A DNA stretch of 64,000 nt, from NCBI GenBank assembly GCA_001769125.1, contig MEOG01000089.1, positions 1-64,000 on the forward strand, in the 5' to 3' direction. The notes beneath the pieces are model-generated. The model had not been told where the DNA came from. It saw only the letters and a list, made by a program, of their open reading frames with translations, and made no database searches. The DNA comes from Bacteroidetes bacterium GWF2_35_48. Lineage in GTDB: Bacteria; Bacteroidota; Bacteroidia; Bacteroidales; GWF2-35-48. A program made the translations under genes and the position numbers. Position 1 is the stretch's first letter. Every line of letters begins with the position of its first letter. This document shows positions 34,488 through 44,648 of this stretch, piece by piece.

Positions 34488-35675
34488 TTAACCCTTATTA
34501 AAATTCATTGCAGCAAGCATGTTACCGTAAATGGTATTCAATGCATTGAGATTCTGACCGAGTTTAGAAACTTCGGTTTTGTATTTTTTAGAATCGTCAA
34601 TAGCTGTTGCTAAATTATCCATCATTTCATCCATACCAGCAAATAGTTGTTTTGAAACTTCAAGATGCTCGCTTGTGCCTTGCAATTGCAATTCATAAAC
34701 AGCATTAAGGGCTGTAAGGTTTTTAGTCATCATTTCTAATTGTTCTCCGTAAGATTTATTTCCATCAGAAGACTTTCCAATTTCTTCGTTCATTGCAGAT
34801 GTTAACTTTTCGTAAGCTGTTGCAAGTTGGGAACCAGATTGTTTAACAATTTCATGAACTTCTGTTCCTGTTTTTGAAATAATATTTGCAAGTTCATCTG
34901 CTGCGAAATTCAAAGTTTCTGTCGATTTCACGTGAGCAATAGCAATGTTTCCGGCAAATTCCTGACTGGATTTTGACACAACTTTTGCAAATTCATTTGC
35001 TGCATTGCTTATTGTTTCAGAAGAAGTGGTCTGCGCACGATTAAAACCTGAAGCAATTTCCTGTCCAGATTTGTTTACAATCTGAGCAAATCCTGAACTA
35101 GATTCCTGTAATGTATCCACAGATTTCATATAAGCATCTGTTAATGCATCAGCAGATTGACCAACACCTTGCGCTTTTTTTCCGTAAAATTCAGAAAATT
35201 CAAGTACTTTTTCTGATGCTTTTTCAAAATTTGTTACATAATTATTAGTTGCCTGTGTTGCATCTGTAACATCGTGCAATTTTTCTGTTGTTACATTTAA
35301 TTTTTGAAGACCCATTCCAAGTTTTTCAAACAATTCTGGTGAAATTTGTGCTTTTTCAATCATTTCATCAAATTGCTCAAGTGCAGATTTTTTCTTATCC
35401 ACCTTTTTCGTATCAAATTCTTCTTCAATTTTACCCATGCCTGCTAATTCTGGATAAACAAGCGTCCAGTCTAATTCTTCATGTAATGGCTCAAAAGCTG
35501 AAAAGAAGAAAATCAAAGCCTCTGTACCCAAACCGCAAATAAGCATTATAGATGCACCAGGATAGTGCTGGATTTTAAATAATGCGCCAAGAATTACAAC
35601 TGATGCTCCCCATCCATAGAGCTTGGTCATAAATTTTCTGTACCCTTTACTTTCAACAAGTTCCGCTATACCCAT
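34488..35675 (-). CDS. gldL: Type IX secretion motor protein GldL, with an extended repeat-containing C-terminus
   Basis: A 395-residue inner-membrane motor subunit. Two membrane helices lie at about 20-37 and 41-60, with the membrane glutamate E52 in GLGTEALIFFF. The family hallmark LYGWGASVVILGALFKIQHYPG is intact. The rest is a long cytoplasmic helical region, far longer than in the ~215-residue GldL of Flavobacterium johnsoniae. Residues 196-294 are three imperfect 33-residue units (FAQIVNKSGQEIASG..., FAKVVSKSSQEFAGN..., LANIISKTGTEVHEI...). The extension may serve as a coiled-coil stalk or control element; that is inference. Confidence 0.94.
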   Translation of the reverse strand: MGIAELVESKGYRKFMTKLYGWGASVVILGALFKIQHYPGASIMLICGLGTEALIFFFSAFEPLHEELDWTLVYPELAGMGKIEEEFDTKKVDKKKSALEQFDEMIEKAQISPELFEKLGMGLQKLNVTTEKLHDVTDATQATNNYVTNFEKASEKVLEFSEFYGKKAQGVGQSADALTDAYMKSVDTLQESSSGFAQIVNKSGQEIASGFNRAQTTSSETISNAANEFAKVVSKSSQEFAGNIAIAHVKSTETLNFAADELANIISKTGTEVHEIVKQSGSQLATAYEKLTSAMNEEIGKSSDGNKSYGEQLEMMTKNLTALNAVYELQLQGTSEHLEVSKQLFAGMDEMMDNLATAIDDSKKYKTEVSKLGQNLNALNTIYGNMLAAMNFNKG

Positions 35676-35737
35676 AGTGTAAATTTTTTTTAATTAATAA
35701 TTATTGAATAAACCCCTTTAATAATGTAATTGAAATT

Positions 35738-37123
35738 TTAATAAACTTTTGAATAACTTCCACCGTCATCCCTACTTCTTCCGAGAAAAGATCTGACACA
35801 TCTGAATCCTATATAGGATTTTGCAGTATCCTGATATTCATAAGTACGTGTTCCGGTTTGAAGATAATAACTAATATCTTTCCACGACCCGCCTCTTATA
35901 ACTTTTCTTTTAAGCGCCGGGGGATCATCGGGTAATGAGTTGTACTGGTAGTCCGGATTCAAGTCGTGTGTGTAGCTGTAGGCTGATTCATCGAAAGCAT
36001 TGTTTGTCCATTCAGCAACGTTTCCGGCCATATCGTATAAACCAAACTCGTTTGGCTCATAGCTGGCAACAATCAGTGTTTGAATACCACCATCATCAAC
36101 ATAATTTCCTCTTAAAGGTTTAAAGTTGGCAATAAAACAACCTGTATAATTTCTGGTATATAAACCTCCCCATGGGTACATAGAAAGGTTCAGACCACCG
36201 CGGGAAGCGTATTCCCATTCAGATTCGGTAGGCAATCTGTAGTCCTGTACAAAAGTTTCATCATTGCCATTAAGGAACGCATTTTTTAATTGTGTTCTCC
36301 AGATACAGAAAGCGCGAGCCTGTTTCCATGAAATACCAACTACAGGATAATGATCATAAGCTGGATGCCAAAAATACATATTCGTCATGGGTTCATTGTA
36401 AGAATAAGTAAAGTCGCTTATCCAGCATAAAGTATCAGGATATACATTAATGATATCTTTCATGATAAAGGAAGAGCGATCGGTAACAGGAACTTTCTGT
36501 CCGTCTTCTTTAATAACTTCTCCGTCGTATTTATTTTCTGTGGCGTTCCAGCGGCGGCGCGATTCATTGTCGAAAGTAAATTTTTGCGCAGCTTGTTTTA
36601 AGTCAATCCAGAAATATACAAAATTGTATTTTCTTACATCAAATTCCTGTCTTCTGTAAAAGCGTTCCTGCTCGGGATAAAACATATCGGCAAGCAAAGG
36701 TCTTTGCTCATCGTCATCCCAAAAAATTTCTTTTTTCCAGTCAAGGAAATGGGGGCTTAGAGGGTCTCCGTAAAAATCCTCGGTTATGTGAAATTCATCA
36801 ATTTGAGCACTGAGTTTTTCCCTTGCAATGGAATCTCTTACCCAGTAAACAAACTGACGGTACTCGTTGTTTGTGATTTCGGTTTCGTCCATCCAAAATG
36901 CCTGAATAGAAACTGTTTTTGCTTGAGCCGTCATTGCCCAGGGAACATCCTGATCGTTGGGCCCCATGTTAAAGCTTCCCATAGGGATAAATAGCATACC
37001 GAAAGGGTCTGGCTCATACCATACCTCACGGTCCATTACGCCTAGAAGTTCTCCTTCTCCTGTGTTCATACAACTACTTCCAAGCAAAGCCAGAAACATA
37101 CTTATTAATAGAATCCTTTTCAT
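35738..37123 (-). CDS. gldK: Type IX secretion/gliding lipoprotein GldK
   Basis: A 461-residue lipoprotein with lipobox LLGSSC (cysteine 18). The bulk is an FGE-sulfatase (formylglycine-generating-enzyme-like) domain used structurally: PMGSFNMGPNDQD, WMDETEITNNEYRQFV, PVVGISWKQARAFCIWR, RLPTESEWEYASRGG, YDMAGNVAEWTNNAF and KVIRGGSWKD. With GldN it forms the periplasmic ring under the outer membrane. It sits between porP/sprF and gldL in the standard order. Confidence 0.95.
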   Translation of the reverse strand: MKRILLISMFLALLGSSCMNTGEGELLGVMDREVWYEPDPFGMLFIPMGSFNMGPNDQDVPWAMTAQAKTVSIQAFWMDETEITNNEYRQFVYWVRDSIAREKLSAQIDEFHITEDFYGDPLSPHFLDWKKEIFWDDDEQRPLLADMFYPEQERFYRRQEFDVRKYNFVYFWIDLKQAAQKFTFDNESRRRWNATENKYDGEVIKEDGQKVPVTDRSSFIMKDIINVYPDTLCWISDFTYSYNEPMTNMYFWHPAYDHYPVVGISWKQARAFCIWRTQLKNAFLNGNDETFVQDYRLPTESEWEYASRGGLNLSMYPWGGLYTRNYTGCFIANFKPLRGNYVDDGGIQTLIVASYEPNEFGLYDMAGNVAEWTNNAFDESAYSYTHDLNPDYQYNSLPDDPPALKRKVIRGGSWKDISYYLQTGTRTYEYQDTAKSYIGFRCVRSFLGRSRDDGGSYSKVY

Positions 37124-37154
37124 ATATTTAGGATTAAAATTTCCTGATAAAAAA

Positions 37155-38096
37155 TTATAAGAACCTTACACTCTTGTAACGTCCGGGTGTTTTGTTCATG
37201 CTAAGGCTGAAACAGTATCTTACATAAAGTTCATGCGAACCACTGTTGTAGCTTCCAATATCTGAAAGCCCAAGGTCGTAAGCATAACCAAAGCTGACAC
37301 CCATATTTAAATTCATACCAACCATAAAAGTTAAAGCGTCGTTTATATTATAAGAAACGCCTCCCCAAAACTTTCTATTGTATTCATAGGTTAAATTTCC
37401 TGTAAATTGTGTAGTTGCTAAATCAGATTTGATAAAAATATTCGGTTTAAGTTCGTGAGCGGGATTTCCAAGCCTGATAGGATAGCTTGTTACAATATAA
37501 TAATGTCTTTTAATAAAGGGAGCTGTGCTGCTTGCTAATTTAACCTGAGGTTCTGTAAGGTGTGTTGTTGAAATACCAGCATAAAAGCCATTGTCATTAT
37601 TTTTATAAAAAGCTCCAAAGCTCAAATCAAAGGCACCGCGACTTTCCATGCGAGGAATCATAGGGTCGTCGTAAGGATTTGTGTTTGGTCCGGGAACAAT
37701 CCAGTCTCCGTTAAATGCAGTATTCTGTAAACCTAATCCTAATCCGATTCCAAGTACGCCTTCTCCAATAATAGCGCGGTATGCATAAGAAGCATTCAAT
37801 ACAAAATTTTTCTGAAAGCCTAATTGTTCCTGTAGAATAACTAAACCAACACCGCTTTTAATGCCCATTGGATTAATTGCCGCATGTCCGTTAAAAACGG
37901 TTGTCATAGGTCTTCCTTCAAATCCTATCCATTGCTGCCTGTGAATGCTTGAAACACAGATAGCATCATTGCTCCCGGCAAAACCCGGATTATAGGATAA
38001 CTGGTTGAACATATTAAAACTGAATTGGGGATCTTGTTGAGCAAATCCAACTGCTGCGAGAAGCGAAAATACACATACCCAAAGTAATCTATTCAT
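37155..38096 (-). CDS. PorP/SprF-family type IX secretion membrane protein
   Basis: A 313-residue outer-membrane beta-barrel protein of the PorP/SprF family. A signal peptide (to GFAQ) is followed by the family opening QDPQFSFNMFNQLSYNPGFAGS and SIHRQQWIGFEGRP. The barrel ends with ELYVRYCFSL. Members associate with type IX secretion and often with anchoring of secreted adhesins. It lies 31 bases upstream of gldK in the same direction, so it leads the operon. PorP and SprF cannot be separated from sequence alone. Confidence 0.93.
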   Translation of the reverse strand: MNRLLWVCVFSLLAAVGFAQQDPQFSFNMFNQLSYNPGFAGSNDAICVSSIHRQQWIGFEGRPMTTVFNGHAAINPMGIKSGVGLVILQEQLGFQKNFVLNASYAYRAIIGEGVLGIGLGLGLQNTAFNGDWIVPGPNTNPYDDPMIPRMESRGAFDLSFGAFYKNNDNGFYAGISTTHLTEPQVKLASSTAPFIKRHYYIVTSYPIRLGNPAHELKPNIFIKSDLATTQFTGNLTYEYNRKFWGGVSYNINDALTFMVGMNLNMGVSFGYAYDLGLSDIGSYNSGSHELYVRYCFSLSMNKTPGRYKSVRFL

Positions 38097-38333
38097 AATT
38101 AATTTGTTATATCAAATTATCTGTAATCTTACACACCTTAAAGGGCGTAAAATAAATAAATATTTTTATAGAACACAAATTTTATTAACAATTTCTTTGT
38201 TTAAAAATGCTTTTTTTTTATGCTGTATCTGTAATTTGTTAGTTGTTAATAACTTTGTTCGTAATTTTTTTTCCAGCAAATGTAATATTTATACGCCTTT
38301 TAAAAATAAAGGTTACAAAAGATTAAATTTTTA

Positions 38334-39494
38334 TCAACAAATTTTCTGAAAAGTCTTCCACCATCTGTCAGGAATTTCCTGTTTACAAGCATTGTCATAA
38401 TCTTTAGAAGAGCATGCAATAATCATACTTTTCTGATATTCGGCTTTCTGGTAGGGTATTTCCATCCACCAGCGCTGGGTGGCAGGGTTATTATAAAATA
38501 TAATTTCGTAGTCGGGTTCTTCAACTTTTACAACTATTTTCCTGTATTCCTGTAGACTTGTAAAAGGATATTCTTTTTTACGCAAATAAAATCCTTCTAT
38601 AAAATGCCAGATAGCTTGTGCTGCAAGATGTGATGTCTGATTGTTGATGTCTTGCTCTGGGTTTACTTCAAACAAACCAAACCATGAGACTTTATCACTA
38701 AGCCCGGCATACCTGCAAAGCTGGCAAAGTTCTTCGCCATAGAAACCGTTCGGCGATGGGAAAAAATGTCCCGGGGCGTCAGACTGTCTTACTGCGCTGA
38801 TATCAATACTAACCATGTTCGCATCCCGGAAAAAAGGTTCTGCCTCACGAATATCTGCCTGAATATAGCCAAGCCTGTTGTAGTCAAACAGTATATTTTT
38901 CATCAAATCAATTTCTTCCTGAGAAACATAATATGCCTGATAGCCCAGATTTGTTACATTAAACAAACAATTACTTTTTTGTGTGATGATTTTGCTGAGG
39001 TAATTATTTGCATTCATGGGATCATTCACGTCTCCAAGATCAAAACGAGCATCAACAGTAACAAGGTTTACGGTTTGTTCTAATTTTTCAAAACTCTGAA
39101 ATACGGCAAAGGTTAAATCCTGACTTCCCCCGATTATTATTGGAACAATTTCACTGCTTACCAACTCTATTATTACATCGCGGACAGCAATGTAGGTATC
39201 TTGAACCGTATTTCCAGATTTTAAATTTCCCAAATCGGCAATTGTGTTTTTTTCAAAAGCCGATAACTGATACAGGTATTTTCTTATTATATCGGGAGCA
39301 AATCCACAACCTTTATTTAATGAGTGTCTTTCTTCAGGAACTCCTAAAATGGCTATTTCAATTCCTTCCAAAGATTTTAATGGTTTTGAAAAAGAATTTA
39401 TTTGCAAAGCACCCGAAAGAGGATATTTATTAAAAACATCACAATCTTTCAGTACTTCTGTTGAAACGGGCTCAAAATAATGAAGTAATTCCAT
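38334..39494 (-). CDS. Arginase-fold protein with replaced metal ligands
   Basis: A 386-residue protein of the arginase/agmatinase/formimidoylglutamase superfamily. The three metal-binding motifs are recognisable but altered: GGSQDLT where GGxHD is expected, VDARFDLG where DAHxD is expected, and SIDISAVRQSDAPG where SxDxDxxDP is expected. Both histidines that normally hold the Mn centre are gone. Hydrolase activity is therefore unlikely. It lies 27 bases after topA and is the gene before porP, a setting that suggests a role linked to the type IX operon or merely shared transcription. Confidence 0.82.
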   Translation of the reverse strand: MELLHYFEPVSTEVLKDCDVFNKYPLSGALQINSFSKPLKSLEGIEIAILGVPEERHSLNKGCGFAPDIIRKYLYQLSAFEKNTIADLGNLKSGNTVQDTYIAVRDVIIELVSSEIVPIIIGGSQDLTFAVFQSFEKLEQTVNLVTVDARFDLGDVNDPMNANNYLSKIITQKSNCLFNVTNLGYQAYYVSQEEIDLMKNILFDYNRLGYIQADIREAEPFFRDANMVSIDISAVRQSDAPGHFFPSPNGFYGEELCQLCRYAGLSDKVSWFGLFEVNPEQDINNQTSHLAAQAIWHFIEGFYLRKKEYPFTSLQEYRKIVVKVEEPDYEIIFYNNPATQRWWMEIPYQKAEYQKSMIIACSSKDYDNACKQEIPDRWWKTFQKIC

Positions 39495-39521
39495 GAAAAA
39501 AGTTAAAGGTTATTTTATAGT

Positions 39522-41864
39522 CTACTTCTTACTTTTTTTTGTTTTTTCTTTCGGTTCTTTTCCCCCCTTTTTTTCCTTTGTCCCCTGTTCTTTAATGATT
39601 TTCATACATTCTTCTTTTGAAAGTTCAGTGGGACTAAGCTTTTTGGGAATTTTATAATTATCTTTTTTATAGCAAATATAGGCGCCCCAGCGACCGTTTA
39701 AAACGCTAAGGTCGTCATCAAACTGCCTGATAATTTTATTTTTATCTTTTTCTATTTTTTCTTTGATTAGTTCAATTGAGCGAGGAAGAGTTACGGTTAG
39801 AGGATTGTCTTCTTTTTTCAAAGAATAAAATTTTGAATTATGACTGACATACGGACCAAATTTTCCTACGGCAGCCACAACTTTTTTATTCTCATACATA
39901 CCTACTTCCCGGGGAAGTTTAAACAGGTCGAGTGCTTCTTCAAGAGTTATTGTTTCAAGATGCTGATCTTTTAACAGACTGGCAAAACGCGGTTTGTCTG
40001 TATTGTCTGTTTCTCCCATCTGAACAAGAGGCCCGTATTTCCCTATTTTAACATACACGGGTTTATTAGATACCGGGTCATTGCCTAATAATTTTTGTCC
40101 GGTATTGCGCTCTGTATGTTCCATGGTGTGAACAACCGTTTTATGGAATGGTTTGTAAAATTTTGTAATCATTTTACTCCATTCTAACTTGCCCAGTGCT
40201 ATTTCATCGAATTCTTTTTCTACAGTTGCAGTAAAGCTGTATTCGAGAATGTCGCCAAAATGTTCAACAAGAAAATCGTTTACAACCATTCCGATATCTG
40301 TTGGAAAAAGCTTTGACTTTTCAACCCCAAAAAATTCAGATTTTTCGGTTTCCGTTATTTTATTGTTTTCGAGGTAAAGAACAAAATAATTTCTGTTATT
40401 ACCTGCCCTATCTTCTTTTACAACATATCCACGCTGCTGAATTGTAGAAATAATCGGCGCATAGGTAGAGGGTCTTCCGATACTTAGTTCTTCAAGCTTT
40501 TTTACCAGACTCGCTTCAGTGTAACGAGGGAGATGTTGTTCGTAGCGCTCAATTGCAGCAATATTCATTGCAGATAATTTATCAGTGGTTTTGAGAGGCG
40601 GTAGCAAGCCATCTGCGCTTTCATCTTTTTCATCATCTGTAGATTCTGAATAAATTTTAAGAAACCCATCAAAAATAAGAACTTCACCCTGTGCGAGAAA
40701 TTTTTCATTTGCATTTGAAATATCAATGGTTACAGTGGTTTTTTCAAATGCAGCATCAGTCATTTGCGATGCAATGGTTCTTTTCCAGATAAGATCGTAT
40801 AATTTTTTTTCTGCTGCAGTACCGGAAATTTCGTGATTATCAATATAAGTGGGACGAATAGCTTCGTGGGCTTCCTGAGCACCTTTAATTTTCGTCTTAT
40901 ATTTTTTAATATGCAGATATTTTTCTCCGTACTCCTTCAGGATTTCTTTTTTTATAGTTCCAATTGCAAGATCAGAGAGGTTAAGAGAGTCGGTTCTCAT
41001 GTAAGTAATTTTACCGCCTTCATATAATTTTTGCGCTACAGACATTGTTTGAGCAACCGAAAAATTTAATTTTCTGCTTGCTTCCTGTTGCAGGGTAGAT
41101 GTAGTAAAAGGTGGTGCGGGAGAACGTTTCGCAGGTTTTGTTGTAATATCTGAAATTTTAAAGCCTGCTGTTTTGCATTTCAATAAAAAATCATTTGCTT
41201 GTTTTTTTGTAGAAAATCTTTCTGATAAATCAGCTTTCAATTCCGATTTTCCGCCTTTTTGGTGCAGAACCTCAAAAACCGCAGATACCTTATAATATGT
41301 ATTGGTTTTAAAATTAATAATTTCTCTTTCTCTTTCAACAATAAGTCTGACAGCAACTGATTGTACTCTTCCGGCAGAAAGCGCCGGGCGAATTTTCTTC
41401 CACAAAATGGGTGAAAGTTCGAATCCCACAAGCCTGTCTAATACTCTACGTGCCTGCTGTGCATTTACGAGGTTCATGTCAATGCTGCGGGGATTTTTTA
41501 CTGCTTCGAGAATAGCATTTTTAGTGATTTCATGGAATACGATTCTTTTCGTTTTCTCATTTTTTAATTCCAATACTTCGCTAAGATGCCATGCTATAGC
41601 TTCTCCTTCGCGGTCTTCATCAGATGCCAGCCAAACCATTTTAGCTTTTTTAGCAGCAGATTTTAATTCATTAACTAATTTGTTTTTGTCATCCGGAATT
41701 TCATATAGAGGCATGAATTGATTATCCGTTTCAATACCAAGTTTTTTCTTAGATAAATCTCTGATGTGTCCGTAACTGGATTTTACAGAAAATTCTTTCC
41801 CTAAAAATTTTTCAATGGTTTTTGCTTTTGCAGGAGACTCAACGATTACAAGATTTTCTTCCAT
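39522..41864 (-). CDS. topA: DNA topoisomerase I
   Basis: A 780-residue type IA topoisomerase that relaxes negative supercoils. It has the TOPRIM opening LVIVESPAKAKTIEKFLG with the acidic DEDREGEAIAWHL triad region. The catalytic tyrosine is in GKITYMRTDSLNLSD, and EAIRPT and the LSIGRPSTYAPIISTIQ block are present. The C-terminal region holds short topoisomerase repeats (PVYVKIGKYGPLVQMGE, GKFGPYVSHNSKFYSL, GRWGAYICYKKDNYKIPK) rather than zinc fingers, ending in a lysine-rich tail. It heads a run with the arginase-fold gene. Confidence 0.96.
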   Translation of the reverse strand: MEENLVIVESPAKAKTIEKFLGKEFSVKSSYGHIRDLSKKKLGIETDNQFMPLYEIPDDKNKLVNELKSAAKKAKMVWLASDEDREGEAIAWHLSEVLELKNEKTKRIVFHEITKNAILEAVKNPRSIDMNLVNAQQARRVLDRLVGFELSPILWKKIRPALSAGRVQSVAVRLIVEREREIINFKTNTYYKVSAVFEVLHQKGGKSELKADLSERFSTKKQANDFLLKCKTAGFKISDITTKPAKRSPAPPFTTSTLQQEASRKLNFSVAQTMSVAQKLYEGGKITYMRTDSLNLSDLAIGTIKKEILKEYGEKYLHIKKYKTKIKGAQEAHEAIRPTYIDNHEISGTAAEKKLYDLIWKRTIASQMTDAAFEKTTVTIDISNANEKFLAQGEVLIFDGFLKIYSESTDDEKDESADGLLPPLKTTDKLSAMNIAAIERYEQHLPRYTEASLVKKLEELSIGRPSTYAPIISTIQQRGYVVKEDRAGNNRNYFVLYLENNKITETEKSEFFGVEKSKLFPTDIGMVVNDFLVEHFGDILEYSFTATVEKEFDEIALGKLEWSKMITKFYKPFHKTVVHTMEHTERNTGQKLLGNDPVSNKPVYVKIGKYGPLVQMGETDNTDKPRFASLLKDQHLETITLEEALDLFKLPREVGMYENKKVVAAVGKFGPYVSHNSKFYSLKKEDNPLTVTLPRSIELIKEKIEKDKNKIIRQFDDDLSVLNGRWGAYICYKKDNYKIPKKLSPTELSKEECMKIIKEQGTKEKKGGKEPKEKTKKSKK

Positions 41865-42275
41865 GTATGTGGTGTTATGTTTAAGGTTTCAAGTTACAAG
41901 TTGCAGCCTGCCTGTCGGCAGACAGGGTTGCAGGTTTGACCGTAGACTGAGCGCCTGCCTGTCCGCCTGCCTGCCGGCGAGGCAGGGTAGGCAGGGAGTC
42001 GAAGTCAAGGTTGCATGTTGCATGTTGCATTGTAAATTTTAAAATATTGTATCAAAATGTTAAAAAAAAATTTCTGCAAAGTAAAGCAAATCGAACGCTA
42101 AGTTCAAAATAAAAATGCAAAAATCTGATTTTCAATGCTATGACACATGAATTTTGAGATTTTATTATATTATTGTAATAAAATGAGGAATAAAACAGAA
42201 AAAAATTTTATTAAAAAATGCGCCTAATATTTTTACCTTTGTCGTTTCTTATTCTTTAATTTTTATTTTTTCATT
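41865..42275. repeat. Repeat-laden region between topA and the PBP gene
   Basis: The divergent upstream region. From 41884 to about 42030 it is packed with TTGCAG/TTACAAG repeats, GTAGACTGAG-like sequence, CCTGCCT...AGGCAGG palindromes (near 41908 and 41953-41997) and three TTGCATG units. These resemble the simple repeats near 13043 and the palindrome found inside the element at 31823. The remaining ~240 bases are AT-rich and presumably hold promoters, but no clear motif was found. Confidence 0.8.
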
Positions 42276-44648
42276 GTGACACCAAGGGCAGCTCAACTGG
42301 ACAACAAAGATCCAAAGACAAAAAAATACCTCCGGATTTTCTGGAGCTTATTTGTTTTTCCTTTTATTTTTCTTGCCTTAATAATACTACTAATAGTAAC
42401 CGGCGCACTAGGCTTTATGCCAACATTTGAAGAGTTGGAAAATCCGAGAAGCAATATAGCGTCTGAAATTTTTTCATCAGACCAGAAAATTCTTGGTAAA
42501 TATTTTTATCAGAACCGTACTTTTGTTGGGTTTAAAGAATTATCGCCGCATTTAGTTAATGCATTGATAGCAACTGAAGATGCACGATTTGAGACGCACT
42601 CGGGAATTGATGGAAAAGCATTATTACGAGTCATGACTGGTTTGTTTACAGGGGGATCAAAAGGAGGCGGAAGCACCATTACCCAGCAGTTGGCAAAAAA
42701 TCTTTTTCCACGCGATACCATTAAAGGAAGATCCAAAATATTAAAAATTCCCCGTCTTGCTATAACCAAATTCAAAGAATGGGTTACCGCAATAAAATTA
42801 GAAAGAAACTATACAAAAGAAGAAATTCTTGTGATGTATCTGAACACGGTTTCATACGGACATGAGTCTTTTGGAATTAAATCGGCTGCAAGAACATTTT
42901 TTAACACCTCCTCCGACTCTCTGAAAATAGAAGAGGCTGCTGTTTTAGTAGGCGTTCTGAAGGCGCCAACTTATTATAGCCCTGTAAGAAACCCCGAAAG
43001 ATCTCTTGAAAGAAGAAATGTAGTTTTATCACAAATGAAAAAATATAATTTCATTAATTCTGCCGTATACGACTCTGTTTCAAAAATTCCTTTACTATTA
43101 TCGTATAATTTTCAAGATCACAATCAGGGGCTTGCCACTTATTTCAGAGAGTATCTCCGGATGATGATGACCGCCAAAGAGCCTACCCGTAAAGATTATC
43201 TTGATTATCAACGTTATTACGAAGACTCACTCGACTGGCTCAATAATGCGTTGTATGGATGGTGTAATAAAAATTTTAAACCAGATGGAACTCCATACAA
43301 TATATATAAAGACGGACTGAAAATATACACTACAATTAATTATAAAATGCAATCGTATGCAGAGCAGGCAATGAAAGAGCACATGGGAAAATTTTTACAG
43401 GATGCATTTTTTAAAGAGCAGAAAGGAAGAAAAAAAGCGCCTTTTGGTTGGAATGTATCAGATAAACAAATACAGCAAATACTGACCTCCACGATGCGTA
43501 GATGTGAAAGATACAGAGTGTTAAAATCGCAGGGAATGAACGCAAAAGATATAGAAAAGACTTTTCATGAACCCCTTAAAATGCGTGTTTTTTCGTGGAA
43601 AGGAGACAAAGATACTGTAATGACACCTTGGGATTCGATAATTTATTATAAATATTACCTACGTGCTGGTTTCATTGCAATGGAACCAAGCTCTGGATTT
43701 GTTAGAGCTTATGTCGGCGGAATTAATTATACGCATTTTAAATACGATCAGGTAAAAGTTTCCCACAGGCAGGTCGGTTCAACATTTAAACCGATTATTT
43801 ATTCGCTCGCTATGCAAACCGGATATTCTCCCTGTTATAAAGTTCCGAATGTATCTTATACTTTTCTAATGCCCCCCGGTCAACCTGCTTACACACCCGC
43901 ATATTCAGGGGGAAAACATCTTGAAAAATATGAAGGAAAACCTGTTACCCTTAAATTTGCATTGGCAAATTCTTTAAATCAGATTTCAGCCTGGGTTTTA
44001 AAACAATTTTCACCTCAGGCGGCAATTGAAATGGCTCATAAAATGGGCATTCGGAGCAAAATGGAACCGTTCCCTTCCATTTGTGTAGGAATTCCGGAAA
44101 TAACACTTTACGAAATGGTTGGAGCTTATTCAACCTACGCTAATAAAGGCGTTTTTACAGAACCTCTTTTTGTTACACGTATAGAAGATAAAAACGGAAA
44201 TGTTCTTGCGCAGTTCACTCCAAAGAAAACAGAAGCAATTAACGAAGAAACATCTTATTTAATGTTAAGTCTTATGTCGGGAGTTATTGATTATGGAACA
44301 AGTGGTCGTATCAGATATGTTTACAAAATAGAAGGAGATATTGCAGGAAAAACCGGAACCACTAATAATAATTCTGATGGCTGGTTTATTGGGATTACGC
44401 CAAATCTTGCTGCAGGAGCATGGGTAGGAGGAGAAGAACGCAGTATTCATTTCAGTCGTACCGATTTGGGGCAGGGAGCAAGCATGGCTCTTCCAATCTG
44501 GGCTTTGTTTATGAAGAAAGTTCAGGATGATAAATCTCTCGGATATAAAATAACGGAGAAATTTGAGAAGCCCAAATACCTTCCGGTTGAAGTTGATTGC
44601 AATAAATACGAACAGGAAGAAAAAAATAAAGGAGAAGAGGTGTTGTAA
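42276..44648 (+). CDS. PBP1A-type bifunctional peptidoglycan synthase
   Basis: A 790-residue inner-membrane enzyme with one N-terminal helix (about 22-46). The GT51 glycosyltransferase domain includes IATEDARFETHSGID, the motif GGSTITQQLAKNLF, and LERNYTKEEILVMYLNTV. The transpeptidase domain has QVGSTFKP (active-site serine), the SLNQ motif and AGKTGTT. It polymerises and cross-links peptidoglycan in the periplasm. GTG at 42276 is the only sensible start given the basic N-terminus before the helix. Its stop overlaps the first base of a 20-base palindrome. Confidence 0.94.
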   Translation: MTPRAAQLDNKDPKTKKYLRIFWSLFVFPFIFLALIILLIVTGALGFMPTFEELENPRSNIASEIFSSDQKILGKYFYQNRTFVGFKELSPHLVNALIATEDARFETHSGIDGKALLRVMTGLFTGGSKGGGSTITQQLAKNLFPRDTIKGRSKILKIPRLAITKFKEWVTAIKLERNYTKEEILVMYLNTVSYGHESFGIKSAARTFFNTSSDSLKIEEAAVLVGVLKAPTYYSPVRNPERSLERRNVVLSQMKKYNFINSAVYDSVSKIPLLLSYNFQDHNQGLATYFREYLRMMMTAKEPTRKDYLDYQRYYEDSLDWLNNALYGWCNKNFKPDGTPYNIYKDGLKIYTTINYKMQSYAEQAMKEHMGKFLQDAFFKEQKGRKKAPFGWNVSDKQIQQILTSTMRRCERYRVLKSQGMNAKDIEKTFHEPLKMRVFSWKGDKDTVMTPWDSIIYYKYYLRAGFIAMEPSSGFVRAYVGGINYTHFKYDQVKVSHRQVGSTFKPIIYSLAMQTGYSPCYKVPNVSYTFLMPPGQPAYTPAYSGGKHLEKYEGKPVTLKFALANSLNQISAWVLKQFSPQAAIEMAHKMGIRSKMEPFPSICVGIPEITLYEMVGAYSTYANKGVFTEPLFVTRIEDKNGNVLAQFTPKKTEAINEETSYLMLSLMSGVIDYGTSGRIRYVYKIEGDIAGKTGTTNNNSDGWFIGITPNLAAGAWVGGEERSIHFSRTDLGQGASMALPIWALFMKKVQDDKSLGYKITEKFEKPKYLPVEVDCNKYEQEEKNKGEEVL

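Noticed and set aside
41815-42042. Open frame of 75 codons antisense to the start of topA
   Set aside because: Its sequence is built from CCTGCCT-type palindromes and TTGCATG repeats.
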